A stretch of DNA of 64,000 nt. Origin: Holtermannia corniformis. Its lineage: Eukaryota > Basidiomycota > Tremellomycetes > Holtermanniales. The notes beneath the pieces were generated by a model that worked only from the letters and a program-made list of their open reading frames with translations, did not search any database and was not told where the DNA came from. Below are positions 13,409 to 23,979 of the stretch, piece after piece. How positions within the stretch are numbered: position 1 is the first letter of the stretch; each line of letters opens with the position of its first letter. Location of the stretch: contig BCIJ01000001.1 of NCBI GenBank assembly GCA_001599935.1, positions 808,277-872,276 of the forward strand, read 5' to 3'. The position numbers were made by a program, and so were the translations under genes.

Positions 13409-13732
13409 TGTACGATGTGGGACGTTTCCAAGATTGCTCAACAAAGGCCGCAGCAGTTGACCTGGACCTGGGTTTGCTTACGGCTGTGTATCTGTCGTAT
13501 GCGCAACAAGGGGTTGTATCACAAGGTCATGCTCGCTTGCAGTGATCGTCGCCGTTGGCTGACGTCGATTCCGAGAAACCCGAGTGTCCGTGCCTGGTCG
13601 CGTCGGCCGGGTTGCGATTCCGGATCGTCCAATTTACCCGAAGATACCAGACCGGACGAGAACATCGTACGCGTATGTAGGTCTCCTCTGCAGTAGCACA
13701 GTGCGATCCACTGCGCAATCGACTCACACAGC
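13409..13732. other. 324-bp divergent promoter region, omega-amidase / ICL-like gene
   Basis: This is non-coding DNA between two start codons facing away from each other. Short open frames here look like chance. No repeat or strong motif was recognised, but the arrangement would allow shared control of both genes. Confidence 0.5.
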
Positions 13733-15565
13733 ATGGCTATTGCGGAGTCTGCTGAAGTGACGGCTGCTTTCTTCCAAAGCGCCGAACAAGCGCACTTTAA
13801 GCGGAACTGGACAGCCGACGCAGTACATCGTCTGCGTAACCCAGGAGGGCTCGATGAGTCGCAGCTATGTAATCAGCAATCCAACAAGTTCAGAGCGTTG
13901 CTTCGTGCCAAAGCAGCGGCCGGGGAGACATCATTCACTTTTGGTAAGGGCTGAGTAGTTCGGAGTGATCGAGGCTGATCAAGCAAAGGTGCTGTCGATA
14001 CAATTATGGCGCACGTCATGGCAGAAGTTGGATTTGGTGCGGCGTCTGATCAATGAAGAGGTTACAGCTAATGCTATGCCAGACAGTATCTATGTATCAG
14101 GCGCCAACTGCACGTTGACTGAAACGCCAACATTCGATTGTGGCGGCGACTTAGTAGGTAACATGAAAGTCCGATGCTCGAGCTAACCGGTTCAGGCGGA
14201 CTATACGTATGATACCATTCCGAAGAAGGTATGTATTCCAGACATAATCCTGTCCGGCGTGGGGCTCAACTCTCCGCTAGGTGAAGCAACTGGTCAACAA
14301 CCAGCTCCACTGGGCACGAGTGGACAAAACCCGAGCATATCAATGTACATTGGAGGCATCCAAGAAAGGCATAGATCGTCTTGTGCCCATCGTTGCCGAT
14401 GCCGACTCTGGGTAAGTGAATAGAACATGAAATGAGGTGATGAGCTAAAGCTCCCAGGCATGGCAATGCGACGGCGATCATGAAGCTGGTCAAGCTTTTC
14501 GTGGACGCAGGTGTCGCTGCAATTCACATCGACGACCTACTTTCCGGCGAAAAGAACTTCAGCGCAGGGTCCCTGGCGCACGTTATCGTACCCGCGGGTG
14601 AACATATTCGGAGGCTGCTAGCAGCCAAGCTCGCTCTAGACGTTCTTGGGTGCGTTTTGCTGTAGGTACAGTATCGTGCAGGCTGATAAATACGCAGCTC
14701 GACTTGCGTGTTGATCGCACGGACCGATGCCGAATCATCCAATCGCATCACATCGAACGTCGATCCCCTGGACCGACCGTTCATCCTCGGAAGTACGAAC
14801 GCTACCACGCCCATCATGACGCGGTGCCTCAAAGGGTCCTTCACATCAGGAACTGCGCGACTCGACGAAGAATCCAGGTGGGAGCAAGGGGCCAAGCTCA
14901 TGACCCTCGACGAAGCGATTCGACAAGCTGCACCAGAGCGCTTTGCAGCTTTTCAACAGGCCACTGCTGGCATGTGCGTCGTTGAGGCACTGGGCGCTGC
15001 TCGGAGCTTGGGTATCGACGTCTACTGGAACAGCGAGGCGTGTCGCAACAGCCGCGGCTGGTATCGCTATGATGGAGGCGTGGACGCCGCCATCTCTCGA
15101 TCAATCATCTATGCGGACTACAGCGACATGGTCTGGTCGTGCGCGCCGGGCATGTACGAAGCGAGCTATACCAAGTACGCTCGCGACGTACAAGCTGCTC
15201 ATCCCGGCAAGTGGATGGGATACAACTGGTCCTTTGGTTTTCAAGAGAATGGTAAGTCACCTTAGTGCAACAGCTCTCGCTCAACGAATTCCATAGATCC
15301 GACGGACGAGGAGATCAAGGGATTCGTCGACAAGGTTGCAAAGCTGGGCTTTGTGTGGCAGTTCAACCCAATGGCTGGGGCTTATGCCGTCGCTGTTGGC
15401 ATCGATCGTTTTTCCAAGGCGATCTACAAAGATAAAATGTTGGGGTATCTGAACACCGCCCTGCGCGAGGGTACCGAGGCCGACGTCAGTGTCCTCGATT
15501 GGTATGAACAGGCGGGCGACCTGGTGGACAGTTTGACCGACACCATTCAAATCGGCTCTACCTAG
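13733..15565 (+). CDS. Isocitrate-lyase-like protein lacking the catalytic KKCGH motif
   Basis: Member of the isocitrate lyase/PEP-mutase TIM-barrel superfamily, with roughly full-length ICL architecture. Family features: DSIYVSG, DYTYDTIPKKV, RLVPIVADADSGHGN (metal-binding aspartates), MKLVKLFVDAGVAAIHIDD, VPAGEHIRRL, VLIARTDAES, AAHPGKWMGYNWSF. Two active-site motifs are changed: the usual GTKKCGH loop reads GEKNFSAG, so the catalytic cysteine is replaced, and the usual NxSPSFNW reads NWSFGFQ. Other conserved positions remain, so this looks like a maintained paralogue rather than a decayed copy. One intron (14037-14067) is only 31 nt and is needed to keep the frame. Ordinary glyoxylate-cycle activity is unlikely; the reaction, if any, is unknown. 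The start codon follows a CACAGC context and is divergent from the omega-amidase. Confidence 0.8.
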
Positions 15566-15746
15566 TCACCCAGAACATGTCCAACCATGATGTATGCAGT
15601 GTCATGTCTCGCGGAATTGCTTTCATACCCCAACCTAAAGACCAATACGGATATATACTCAACAGCGACAGCGACAAAGCGAAGCCTGCCTGCATGTGCT
15701 GCACTGATTGGGATGTCTCTTACATACATACCCTAAATATTACACG

Positions 15747-18700
15747 CTAATTCGACGAGTTCTGCGTGGCCTGCCACGCTGAGATACTGCCATTGGCCCG
15801 CGGGATAAAGCCATTTGATTTGAGTAAGTCTGTCGCCACAGTTGCCGATGGTAACGAGTTGGGCTCACCCCAGCCGCCGCCGCCTGTCATGCTGTCAGCC
15901 TCAAGCTCACAGGCCCACTCGTATAACTTACCTGGGGTATGCAAGATGGTGCGATCCCCCGGCGTGACCATCATGGAGCACGATGGCTTGGTCTTCACTG
16001 TGACATACGAGCCGTCCTTTTGCAGCTTGCTGAGGTAGAATGATCCGCGTTGACCAGGTCCACCACCGTGCATGCCGTACGGCTGGTTCACACGACGTTC
16101 ACCGACGGTTGCCACGCGCACTATGCGATGTCAGCACCAGTTCCTCGCGGATCACAACGAATTTCTCACTTGCTTCCGAGTACTCAAAGACGCGCACAAT
16201 TCCGCAGCCACCATTGTTAGCACCAAGACCACCTGAGCCTGGGCGAATGGAGAACTCGCGCAAAATGACAGGTTGGCGCTTCTCGATCAGCTCGGGATCG
16301 GTAATGCGAGTGTTCGTCATGCTGCAAGCCAAGTCAACATCTGACTCGCTTCCGGTCGTGAAACTTACTTGATATGAACACCCGACGTTCCAGCCCACGA
16401 TGGACCGGCGCCAGACCCACCGCACACTAATTGCGTGGGTCAGCCATTGTTGATCAGATAGACGTGCACGTACCTGTCTCGCCGTAGCCATCGCCGTTAT
16501 CGCGGATGAACATGATGACGTTCATACCTGGCAAAGTCAGCGTCGTATGCTAACACGATCAAGCCACTCACACCCTTGCGAAGCAGCAGTTGCTTCGAAG
16601 GCCTTGAAGATGACATCTGTTGTCCGCTGACTGGTTTCGGTGTTGCCCGATGACACAGCGACACCCGTGGTAGGGTTTAGCAAGGTGTTTTCGGGGATGC
16701 GGACGTCGACAGGCGCTGCCCGATTCAGTCAAGCACATCCCAGAGGCAATGCCGTTACTCACCTAGGACGCCTGCGTTGAGAGGCATGGTCGTGCCGATC
16801 ATTGTACGAATCTGTAAGCCGTGAGTACCAATCTGATCTCGAGACCGAACTACGTACGCAGTAGATGATTGCACTCTTGCACACGGCAGCGGGGGCATTG
16901 ATATTGCCATGTACAGACGGGCCAGTACCCTCAAAGTCAAAGACAGCCTCGCCGGTCTCACCGTCAACGGTGACGGTAAGTGCGATAGGCGTCCCGTCGT
17001 CCATGTAGTCAACAGCTCGAAGCGGCTGTGAGCCCCTGGTGGCGACGAGGTTCTTGAAAAACGTCCTGACGACGGCCTCGGCGTTTGAGCGGATCGCCGA
17101 CATGTAGAACTGGGTGACTTCGCGACCAAACTCGTCGAAAAGGAGGCCAATCTGCTCCGTACCAACTGCACAGGCTGCAACTTGGGCCTTGAGGTCACTG
17201 ATATTGTCTTGGATCTTTCGGAGTGTCAGCTGTCTGTTCGAGCATGGTAGACGTGGACGCACTCTAGCTGCGGGTTTGCAGTCTGGGAAGTTGCCAGCCT
17301 CTGATATGGTGGATGAGCCGGATCCGATCTCTTAGCTTGCGAGCTTACCAGTCAAAAGGCGAGTGATCTCCTCAATGTTGAAGACACCGTCGCGAACCAG
17401 ATACGTGGACATGATCACGGCACCTTCCTGCCAGATTTCCTCGCTCTCGGGCGGCATCGAATTACCGTGCAGGCCTCCGATGCTGACGAGATTGTCAGTG
17501 GTCAGGCTGACGGTGTCACAACTACTCACTCGTTGTGGTGCGCTCGCGAAGCAACGTAGAACACGATCTCGTCCACGCCCTTGTCGTTGCGAAACACTGA
17601 GACCATCAGCTCACTCCGGGTGTGCTGCTAAGAGCGCACCTGGGCAGATAACAGTGATGTCCGGCAAGTGAGTTCCGCCGACTGCATCGAGTCAGCACTG
17701 GGTAAGCCTTGTATGTGAGCTCACCAGCAGGGTGATTCGAGACCAAGACATCTCCAGGGCGGAGCTGACCTGCTCGCATCTCTGCCTGGTACTTGACGGC
17801 GTATTGCTAAAAATGCATTAGGTAGTGTTGTCGTAAGCACGCATTCACTGACCATGCTGCCAAGGTGCACCGGGACTGAGAAATGTTAGTTCAGTTCCGA
17901 TACCTTCGATTGATACTTACTATGGGGTGCATTGGCCACCAGAGTGCCGTCCGGTCCAAAAATGGCGCATGAGAAGCTATCTTCGTCAGGAACTTGAGTA
18001 GTCCTCATGATCTGAGAGCACTTACTCCAGACGCTCCTTGATCTGAAGTGAAACGCTGGTCTTTTGAAGTACACGACCCATTTGTTCAGCAATGGCCATG
18101 AACCTGGAGGTGTCAGATTGACAGATTGAAGCAAGTTGCGCCACACATACCTGTGGCCAAAGATCGACAGCGCAATCGGATCAACGGTTTGCGCGTCCAG
18201 AGCCGTGCGCGGACCAAGCCCAACGTCGATGTAGACGTGATCCTTGAGGATCGTTGCTTCGTTGGCCGGGTGGATGACGATGGTTTGAGTCTCGTCGAGG
18301 ATGATGGCAGGTCCGTGAATGACGACGCCCGGGATCAAGCTCTTGAGCGAGTAGATTCCGGCCTCGACGTGCCGGTTGCTCTCCTCAAAGTAGATGCTGG
18401 TCTTGCTGTCTGGTGCACCAGCGCTGATGGGCCGCCGGCGAACCTCGGCGAGCTCTTGCGACCAGTTGACCTTGTCGGCTGCTTCGCCTTTGCCGCTACC
18501 GGTAACGCGAATGTCTGCCAATCGTCAGTATCAAGACAGGTAACGAAAGTGCTGAACCAACCATCGACAATCAGACGCTTGCCCGGTGAGTCGAAGGAGA
18601 ACTCGCGGCGGTGCTGTGTGGCAAAGGCACCGACATAGTCGCCATCTAGTGGCTCGCGAATCATCAAAGCAGTATCGGTACCTTCGTACCGAAGGTTCAA

Positions 18701-21049
18701 GTAGACTTGGTGCGAGATGTTCTCGTCCTTGACGCCTTGAGCGTGAAGTGCCTCTCTGGCCTTGATCTTGAGTGCACCGGCGCGCGCCTGAATTTGCGCA
18801 ACGTTGTCATTGGTGAAGATGAGCACGGAGGGTTCAGTGAGGTCGACGCCGATGTTGGCGAGCGCGATGCCGTACGCAGATAGTACCGAAGAGTACTTGT
18901 GCACCAAGACGCTGTGGATGCCAAGGTTGGTCGCGATAGCGCAAGCATGCTGGCCGCCAGCACCACCGAAACCTGTGCCATTTGAGTTCGTCGTCCAGAT
19001 CCTCGCCAAACGCAACACTCACAGGACAGGTTGTGAGACGCCGTGCGGAAGCCACGCGCTTCAGTGAGAGCACGAATGGGTCTGATAGAATCGTTGATAT
19101 TTCTCCTGGAGCGCGATGATGTACTAACCTGGCCATGTTCTCGTTCGCTACCTTGAGGAAGCCGGACGCAACCTCTTCCGGAGTCAGCGGCTTAGCAATC
19201 TCCTTGTTGATTTCCTCCGTTAGCTCGCGGAAGAGCTTGGCGCTAGCCTCGAAGTCGAGCGGCTCCGACTCGGTAGGTCCGAAAACTGATGCTCCCTCAG
19301 CACAGTCGATGGTGTTTGACAGAGCTACTGTACTCACTCTTTGGGAAGGAGTCGATATGCAATCGACCGAGGAAGAGGTTGGCATCTATGTGATGGTCAG
19401 GCATGGACAAGCGAGGGTAAGGGATGGCGCACCAGTGACAGTCAGGGGTCCGCCCTTGCGGTAGCAAGCCGGACCAGGGTGCGCTGACGCCGACTCGGGG
19501 CCAACAACGAACATGCCATTACGCCAGAAGAGGATCGAGCCGCCACCAGCGGCGACCGTGTTGATGTCCAATTGCGGTGACTGGATCTGGATGCCGGCCG
19601 TGCGGGACTCGAACACATGCTCCATGTGGCCTCCGTAGCGTGACACATCGGTCGAGGTGCCGCCCATGTCGAATCTGGGCACATCAGCACGTAACTCGAG
19701 GGACTAGGCCGGGATACTCACCCAACGACAGGCGTTCCCTCTTCCTCATCGTAGCACGTTTGCGCATAGCCCACGACACCTCCAGCCGGGCCACTAAGAA
19801 TCGCCTTAAGGCCAGAGAACGAGCGGAAGTCGGCCAAATTGCCGTCCGACTGCATGAAGGCCACGGCCGTACCATTGCGGTCGGTGAAGCCGCCCTTGAA
19901 GCCTTTGGCAAACGACGATATGTATTGCTGGATACCAGGGGTGAGGTATGCGTCGGCGGTCGCACTTGTACCTGTGATGACTTGAGTACATTCTTGGCGA
20001 AGCTGCGACTATGATTGACCTCGTGGTACGATTTTGACTAGAAACCAGAGTCAGTCTATTCCCTACCGAGCAGTGGATCACTCACTCATAGGTTGCAGCT
20101 GACTCGAAATCGAAACATGGGCAAAGCCGACCTCGTGAGCGATCCGCTGGATCTCCAGCTCATGCGCCTGGTACGTGAAGGAGTGCATGAGGCACACCGC
20201 GATTGAGCGAAAGCCGTCGGCGTACAGCTCCTCCAGGCTGGCGCGAACAGCAGCAGAGTCTGCGTCCTATGAGCGCGAGTCTTCCGCATAGCGCTGAGAG
20301 CTCACCGAGATCCTGCATGATCCTGATCCGATCGCCGCTAAGACCGATCTCGTAGCGATCACCTTCGGGGCTGGCGGTAGCATTCGCTGGCACATCATCT
20401 CGCGATTCAATAGTAACGCGTTCTTCAACTTCGATCACGCGCTTGTAGAGCACTTCTGGCTTCTTGATGTGCAGATCAAAGAGGTCGGGTCGGGTCTGAT
20501 CGCCAATGGTTAAGAGGTCCTTGAATCCTTTGGTGACAAGCAGAGCAGACCGTTCGCCCTTGCGCTCGAGGAGAGAGTTGGTACTGGATTGGTTGAGATG
20601 AGCCCCTCGGAGACACAGGGATGCAACACTTACGCCACTGCGAGTCTATCAGCCAGATGCGGAAAGAGGGGAGGGCCGCGCGATGCTCACCGGTCGTGCC
20701 CATGCGGATCCACTCGATGCGTTCGGGATCGATCAACTCGTGCCGGGAGATGGCTTTACCTATGAATCTCTCCATGATACGGCGGATACCCTCCGTCGGT
20801 GCGTCCTATAGCTTATTCAGTACAAACCGATCACCCAGCACAGACCACTCACATCGTAGTTGGAGGGGTCTACCGACAGGAGCTTGACGAGCCACGAGCC
20901 GGCGTCTGTGATGGCCACGCAGTCTGTAAAGGTTCCTCCTACGAGCCCAGGCTTCAGTTGTGACAAATCACCCGCATGGCGTGTAACCCACCTCGGTCGA
21001 TAGCGATGCGAACCTTGCCAGAGGCCGTGCTTGCTTCGGGGACAGGCAT
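15747..21049 (-). CDS. OXP1: 5-oxoprolinase (hydantoinase A/B fusion)
   Basis: Cytosolic ATP-dependent enzyme opening 5-oxo-L-proline to glutamate, the last step of the gamma-glutamyl cycle. The N-terminal half is hydantoinase A-like: [16 protein letters not shown] near residue 15, and a second nucleotide-binding signature [18 protein letters not shown], then [11 protein letters not shown] and [10 protein letters not shown]. The C-terminal half is hydantoinase B-like: [40 protein letters not shown], and [17 protein letters not shown]. The end is [11 protein letters not shown] after removal of a ctgac-type intron, then the stop at 15747. ATG at 21049 gives [12 protein letters not shown]. Length (about 1,300 residues) suits the fused eukaryotic enzyme. 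Its coding region is cut by many short introns, making it the most interrupted gene here. Convergent with the ICL-like gene (181 bp apart). Confidence 0.93.
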
Positions 21050-21180
21050 AGTGTGACTGAGCGACCGAGACAGTGCACGGGGTGATAGGAAGAGAGCTGA
21101 TAGCGTGCATTGCGCCTTTTGAGCATGGCCCTACCATCATCCGATAGCAGTTGCCCGGGATTACAACCCTCTGCGTTTAC

Positions 21181-21271
21181 CCGGCTCGGGTTCGAACCCG
21201 ACTGGCGGCAACGTTACAGCAGCGGTCTAGTCACGTGTTATCCGTCCGATCGGGTGGCGGCGGCTACAAGC
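21181..21271. repeat. Promoter module R1, copy upstream of 5-oxoprolinase
   Basis: Hand alignment to 23813-23895 gives 76 matches over 83 aligned bases with one 8-nt gap. The core includes GGCGGCAACGTTAC, the E-box hexamer CACGTG at 21232-21237 (in CTAGTCACGTG), and GTCCGATCGGGTGG. It lies about 130-220 bp upstream of the 5-oxoprolinase ATG. Homology stops at the edges and does not reach the coding region. Confidence 0.75.
21186..21201. repeat. 16-nt perfect palindrome inside R1
   Basis: TCGGGTTCGAACCCGA is its own reverse complement. The second copy of the module (R2) has lost the right half of this palindrome through the 8-nt gap. It could be a dimer-binding site; its resemblance to a tRNA B-box is probably coincidental. 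Confidence 0.6.
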
Positions 21272-21502
21272 CTGGCACGGCAGATCAAGGCCAGACCGGG
21301 GTGGACGGAATAGAGAGGAGGATGGAAGGAAAATAGCCTGGTGCACAGGACGGGGTGCTCACTAGAGGTTCAGATCAGACCTGATGTCATAATCCCGCTA
21401 CATAGGATCCTGCCAGGCCTCGGCCGACCCCCCCGACCGGCCGCGCTCGCTCTCGCTTCCGACCCTTGGCACGGTGCGCGGTGCGCAACAACTCTGGCCA
21501 GT

Positions 21503-21535
21503 CGGGAGGAGCCCCGTCCGGGTTCGCGACACGGT
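21503..21535. promoter_or_regulatory. Shared 33-nt promoter element, copy E2
   Basis: Second copy of the element at 11669-11701, one mismatch, same orientation on the + strand. Both copies lie upstream of genes read on the minus strand (permease and 5-oxoprolinase), so their orientation relative to the gene is the same. Here the distance to the ATG is about 455 bp. Confidence 0.55.
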
Positions 21536-21801
21536 CACTGCCTCGGTGGCAAATGTGGCACTTGTCGGCTCCATGCGCTGTCTTTCTGGTGTATGTCACT
21601 TGTTGATCCGAGATGCCATTGGCGGTGTCATCGGCTGCTTTAGGAGGATCTGTGGCGATCTAGGTCGAGAGCGACGTCAACAGAGACGGACAAAAGGCAG
21701 AGGCAGAGGCGAGAGGACGAAAAGCACAGGTAAGAGGGACATCATCGTCATAACTCTACATCACGGCACCGTCATAGCTATTCGTGCTTGCACGCTTCGA
21801 G

Positions 21802-23778
21802 TTACTTGTCTCGGGCGGCGCGCTTGCGTTTGCTGGAGAACTTGCTTAAGACGGTGGACTGGCCTTCGGCGGTGGACTGAAGCTTCGAGCTTTCGCCCTC
21901 GATGTCTGCGTCTGCGCCCGGCTGTCTGTATTCGTTGAGGTCGATCTTTGTACCGTATCGCTCATACAAGGCTGCTTCCTGCAGTCTCAATGCACCCTGT
22001 TCGAGTCAGACCGCAACAGACTTGTTCACCGAGAAAATTACCTTGTTCACGTCAAAGCCATTGACCTCAATGACGGCATAACCAACCTGCACGGTCACAA
22101 TCTGCGGCTCGCCATGGTGATCCTTCGCTTCGATCCTTGTCCCTTCCGTCCTAAAGTGCTTGGTTACCGAGACTCCGGTCTCACGATTCGGGACGACAAA
22201 GACGAAGAAGACATCGCAGGGCGCACGGAGGTAATCTGGGCTTTCCAGCACCTGCCTAATGCCGTTGCCTTTGATGCCATGCTTTTCGGCGACGGTGAAG
22301 TTGAAAAGGATGAGACGCCGCTGGCTATGCTTTGACTTGAATAGCTTCGAGAACCACGACTGCGGGCCGGTGTAGCCCAGAATCACGTCCCAGTCTTCCT
22401 GCCACGGCGACTCAGGGAACTGTAGCTCGCCCCAGTCAAGCGTAATGCCGGCCGCAGGGTCCAGAAGGGTTGCACTACGAGGAATGGTGGGGGGGAGCTG
22501 AAACGAGTGGTTCTTGTTGGCGAAATGGCAGTCGAGCACCTCTTGGCGATGCGCGAGCCGCTTGGCACCGTAAGCCTCGAAGAGCGCGCCGTGCATGCCC
22601 GGCACCGGCGTGATACGTGTTAACCAATCAAGATCCACCATAAGGTCGGCCCTGACGCGGTAGAACGCAAAGATGTTTCTCAGAAACTCCGTCGGGAGGA
22701 CGAGCGAGACCTCAGGTTGCGGCGCCGGCTCGGCCTGTGTGGGTTCGACATAGAAAATGGTGTGGAAGCCCGTGTCCTGCTGACGTGCCCGGGCTACGTA
22801 GCTGCTTTTCTCCATCGTCAGCCAACGACCTGGCCAACCCGCTCGACTTTCGTATAGATTGAATGGAAGTCGGCATGGATGTTTCCTGTCTTGGTGACCG
22901 AGCGTTGTGCACGGAAGACGACACGAGGAGAAGGCCCGACAAGGCAGAAGAGCTCTTGTGGCGAGTAATGAGGATGCGATGGGATCCGCTGGGTTTCGGC
23001 CAGAGCTTGCACAGCGCTGAATCCGTCAATATTCAGACACAACAGGAGGCAGAACGTCGACTCACATCAACTTTTCGAACTCGTCCATTGTCCAGAGGTT
23101 CATGACGAGGATTGAAGCATCGAATTGCTTGACCCAACTCGTCCAGCAATCCACGGCCGGTGACGTGGCCTGGACAATGTATGAGCAATGTGCCGGCTTG
23201 AGGTGCACGCTAGGTGGTGGGTCGACGGCATTCGATGAGTCAACGAGGACGAGATACTTGACAGAGTATTGTTTAGGGAAGTCCTTGTTGTAGTATGGGC
23301 CGTGCGTACCCTTCTCGTTGAAGACAAAGTACTGATCGTCGAGGACGAGTACGGTCGGAAACTGGGCACGCAGCGCTTGCAAGAGCACAAAGAAGAGCGC
23401 ATACGTCTTGCCTAACGAAGGTTAGCGCGCCTCGGAAGTCTGATCATGCTAACCGATTCCCGGATGACCATACACACACAAGCCGCCGGCTCGGTCTTGA
23501 TCCGCACAGTCCTTAGAATCGGCTAGAACGTGCTTCCAGACCCTGTGATAGTCTTCGCGCACTAAGACGACGTCGTTGCGGGTGACGTTCCACATGTTCG
23601 GCAGCCGACTCGACAGGACCTTGTACTTGGCTCCCGCATCATTGATTTCCTCGATGACTTCACGACGTTCGTGCCAGTAATCTTTGTACAGCTGAGCGGT
23701 CCAAGCCCTCTCATCGTAGCCCTCGTAAAGAGAATCTAACACGCCCATCTCGGTCGTCGTGGTGGCAAACGCTCTCAT
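21802..23778 (-). CDS. RHS/Crinkler-type P-loop ATPase with C-terminal nuclease-like region
   Basis: Orphan gene with a P-loop split by an intron: GLCVYGHPGIG|KTYALFFVLLQALR, a Walker A (GxxGxGKT-like) followed by a hydrophobic helix. A beta-strand VLVLDDQYFVF and KYLVLVDSSN (possible Walker B) follow. The C-terminal region contains LILFNFTVAEKHGIKGNGIRQV and DVFFVFVVP, resembling the (F/Q)-x-T-[IV]-x-x-x-H pattern near the end of RHS/Crinkler-associated P-loop proteins expanded in many basidiomycetes. The tail is basic (FSSKRKRAARDK). The frame needs an intron of about 41 nt near 22815-22855 and one near 22000, to reach the stop at 21802. The ATG at 23778 lies 35 bp from module R2. The role is unknown; related proteins are often lineage-expanded and fast evolving. 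Frame shift instead of the 41-nt intron cannot be excluded. Confidence 0.65.
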
Positions 23779-23812
23779 GGGAGAAACGCATCTCGAACAC
23801 GTCACGCTTGAG

Positions 23813-23895
23813 CCGGCTTGGGTTCGTGGCGGCAACGTTACGGCAGCGGCCTAGTCACGTGGTATCTGTCCGATCGGGTGGGTGCGGCTACAAGC
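23813..23895. repeat. Promoter module R2, copy upstream of the RHS-like gene
   Basis: Direct repeat of R1 about 2.6 kb away, in the same orientation, about 92% identical outside one 8-nt gap. The CACGTG hexamer is kept at 23856-23861. It begins 35 bp upstream of the P-loop gene ATG, so two adjacent unrelated genes carry the same upstream module. Confidence 0.75.
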
Positions 23896-23979
23896 TGAGC
23901 ATGTCACAATTTAAGTGGCAAGGGGATAAACGGCTTGCGCCATGCATGCAGGTAATGCTTTATCTAGCACCGTGACACT

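Larger units (their letters stand above)
21050..21801. other. 752-bp intergenic region between 5-oxoprolinase start and the RHS-like gene end
   Basis: No convincing gene. It is the promoter side of 5-oxoprolinase and the 3' flank of the P-loop gene. It carries module R1 (21181-21271), a 16-nt perfect palindrome within it, and element E2 (21503-21535). I looked for a tRNA because of the GGGTTCGAACCC sequence but found no matching acceptor stem or D-arm. Confidence 0.6.

Noticed and set aside
21131..21210. tRNA gene suggested by GGGTTCGAACCC
   Set aside because: No acceptor stem, D-arm or A-box fits on either strand; the sequence is better explained as a palindrome in module R1.
22815..22855. 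Frameshift making the RHS-like gene a pseudogene
   Set aside because: A GT..AG intron of about 41 nt with a CTGAC branch restores the frame (IYTK to KSSYVARA), so disruption is not required, though cDNA would settle it.
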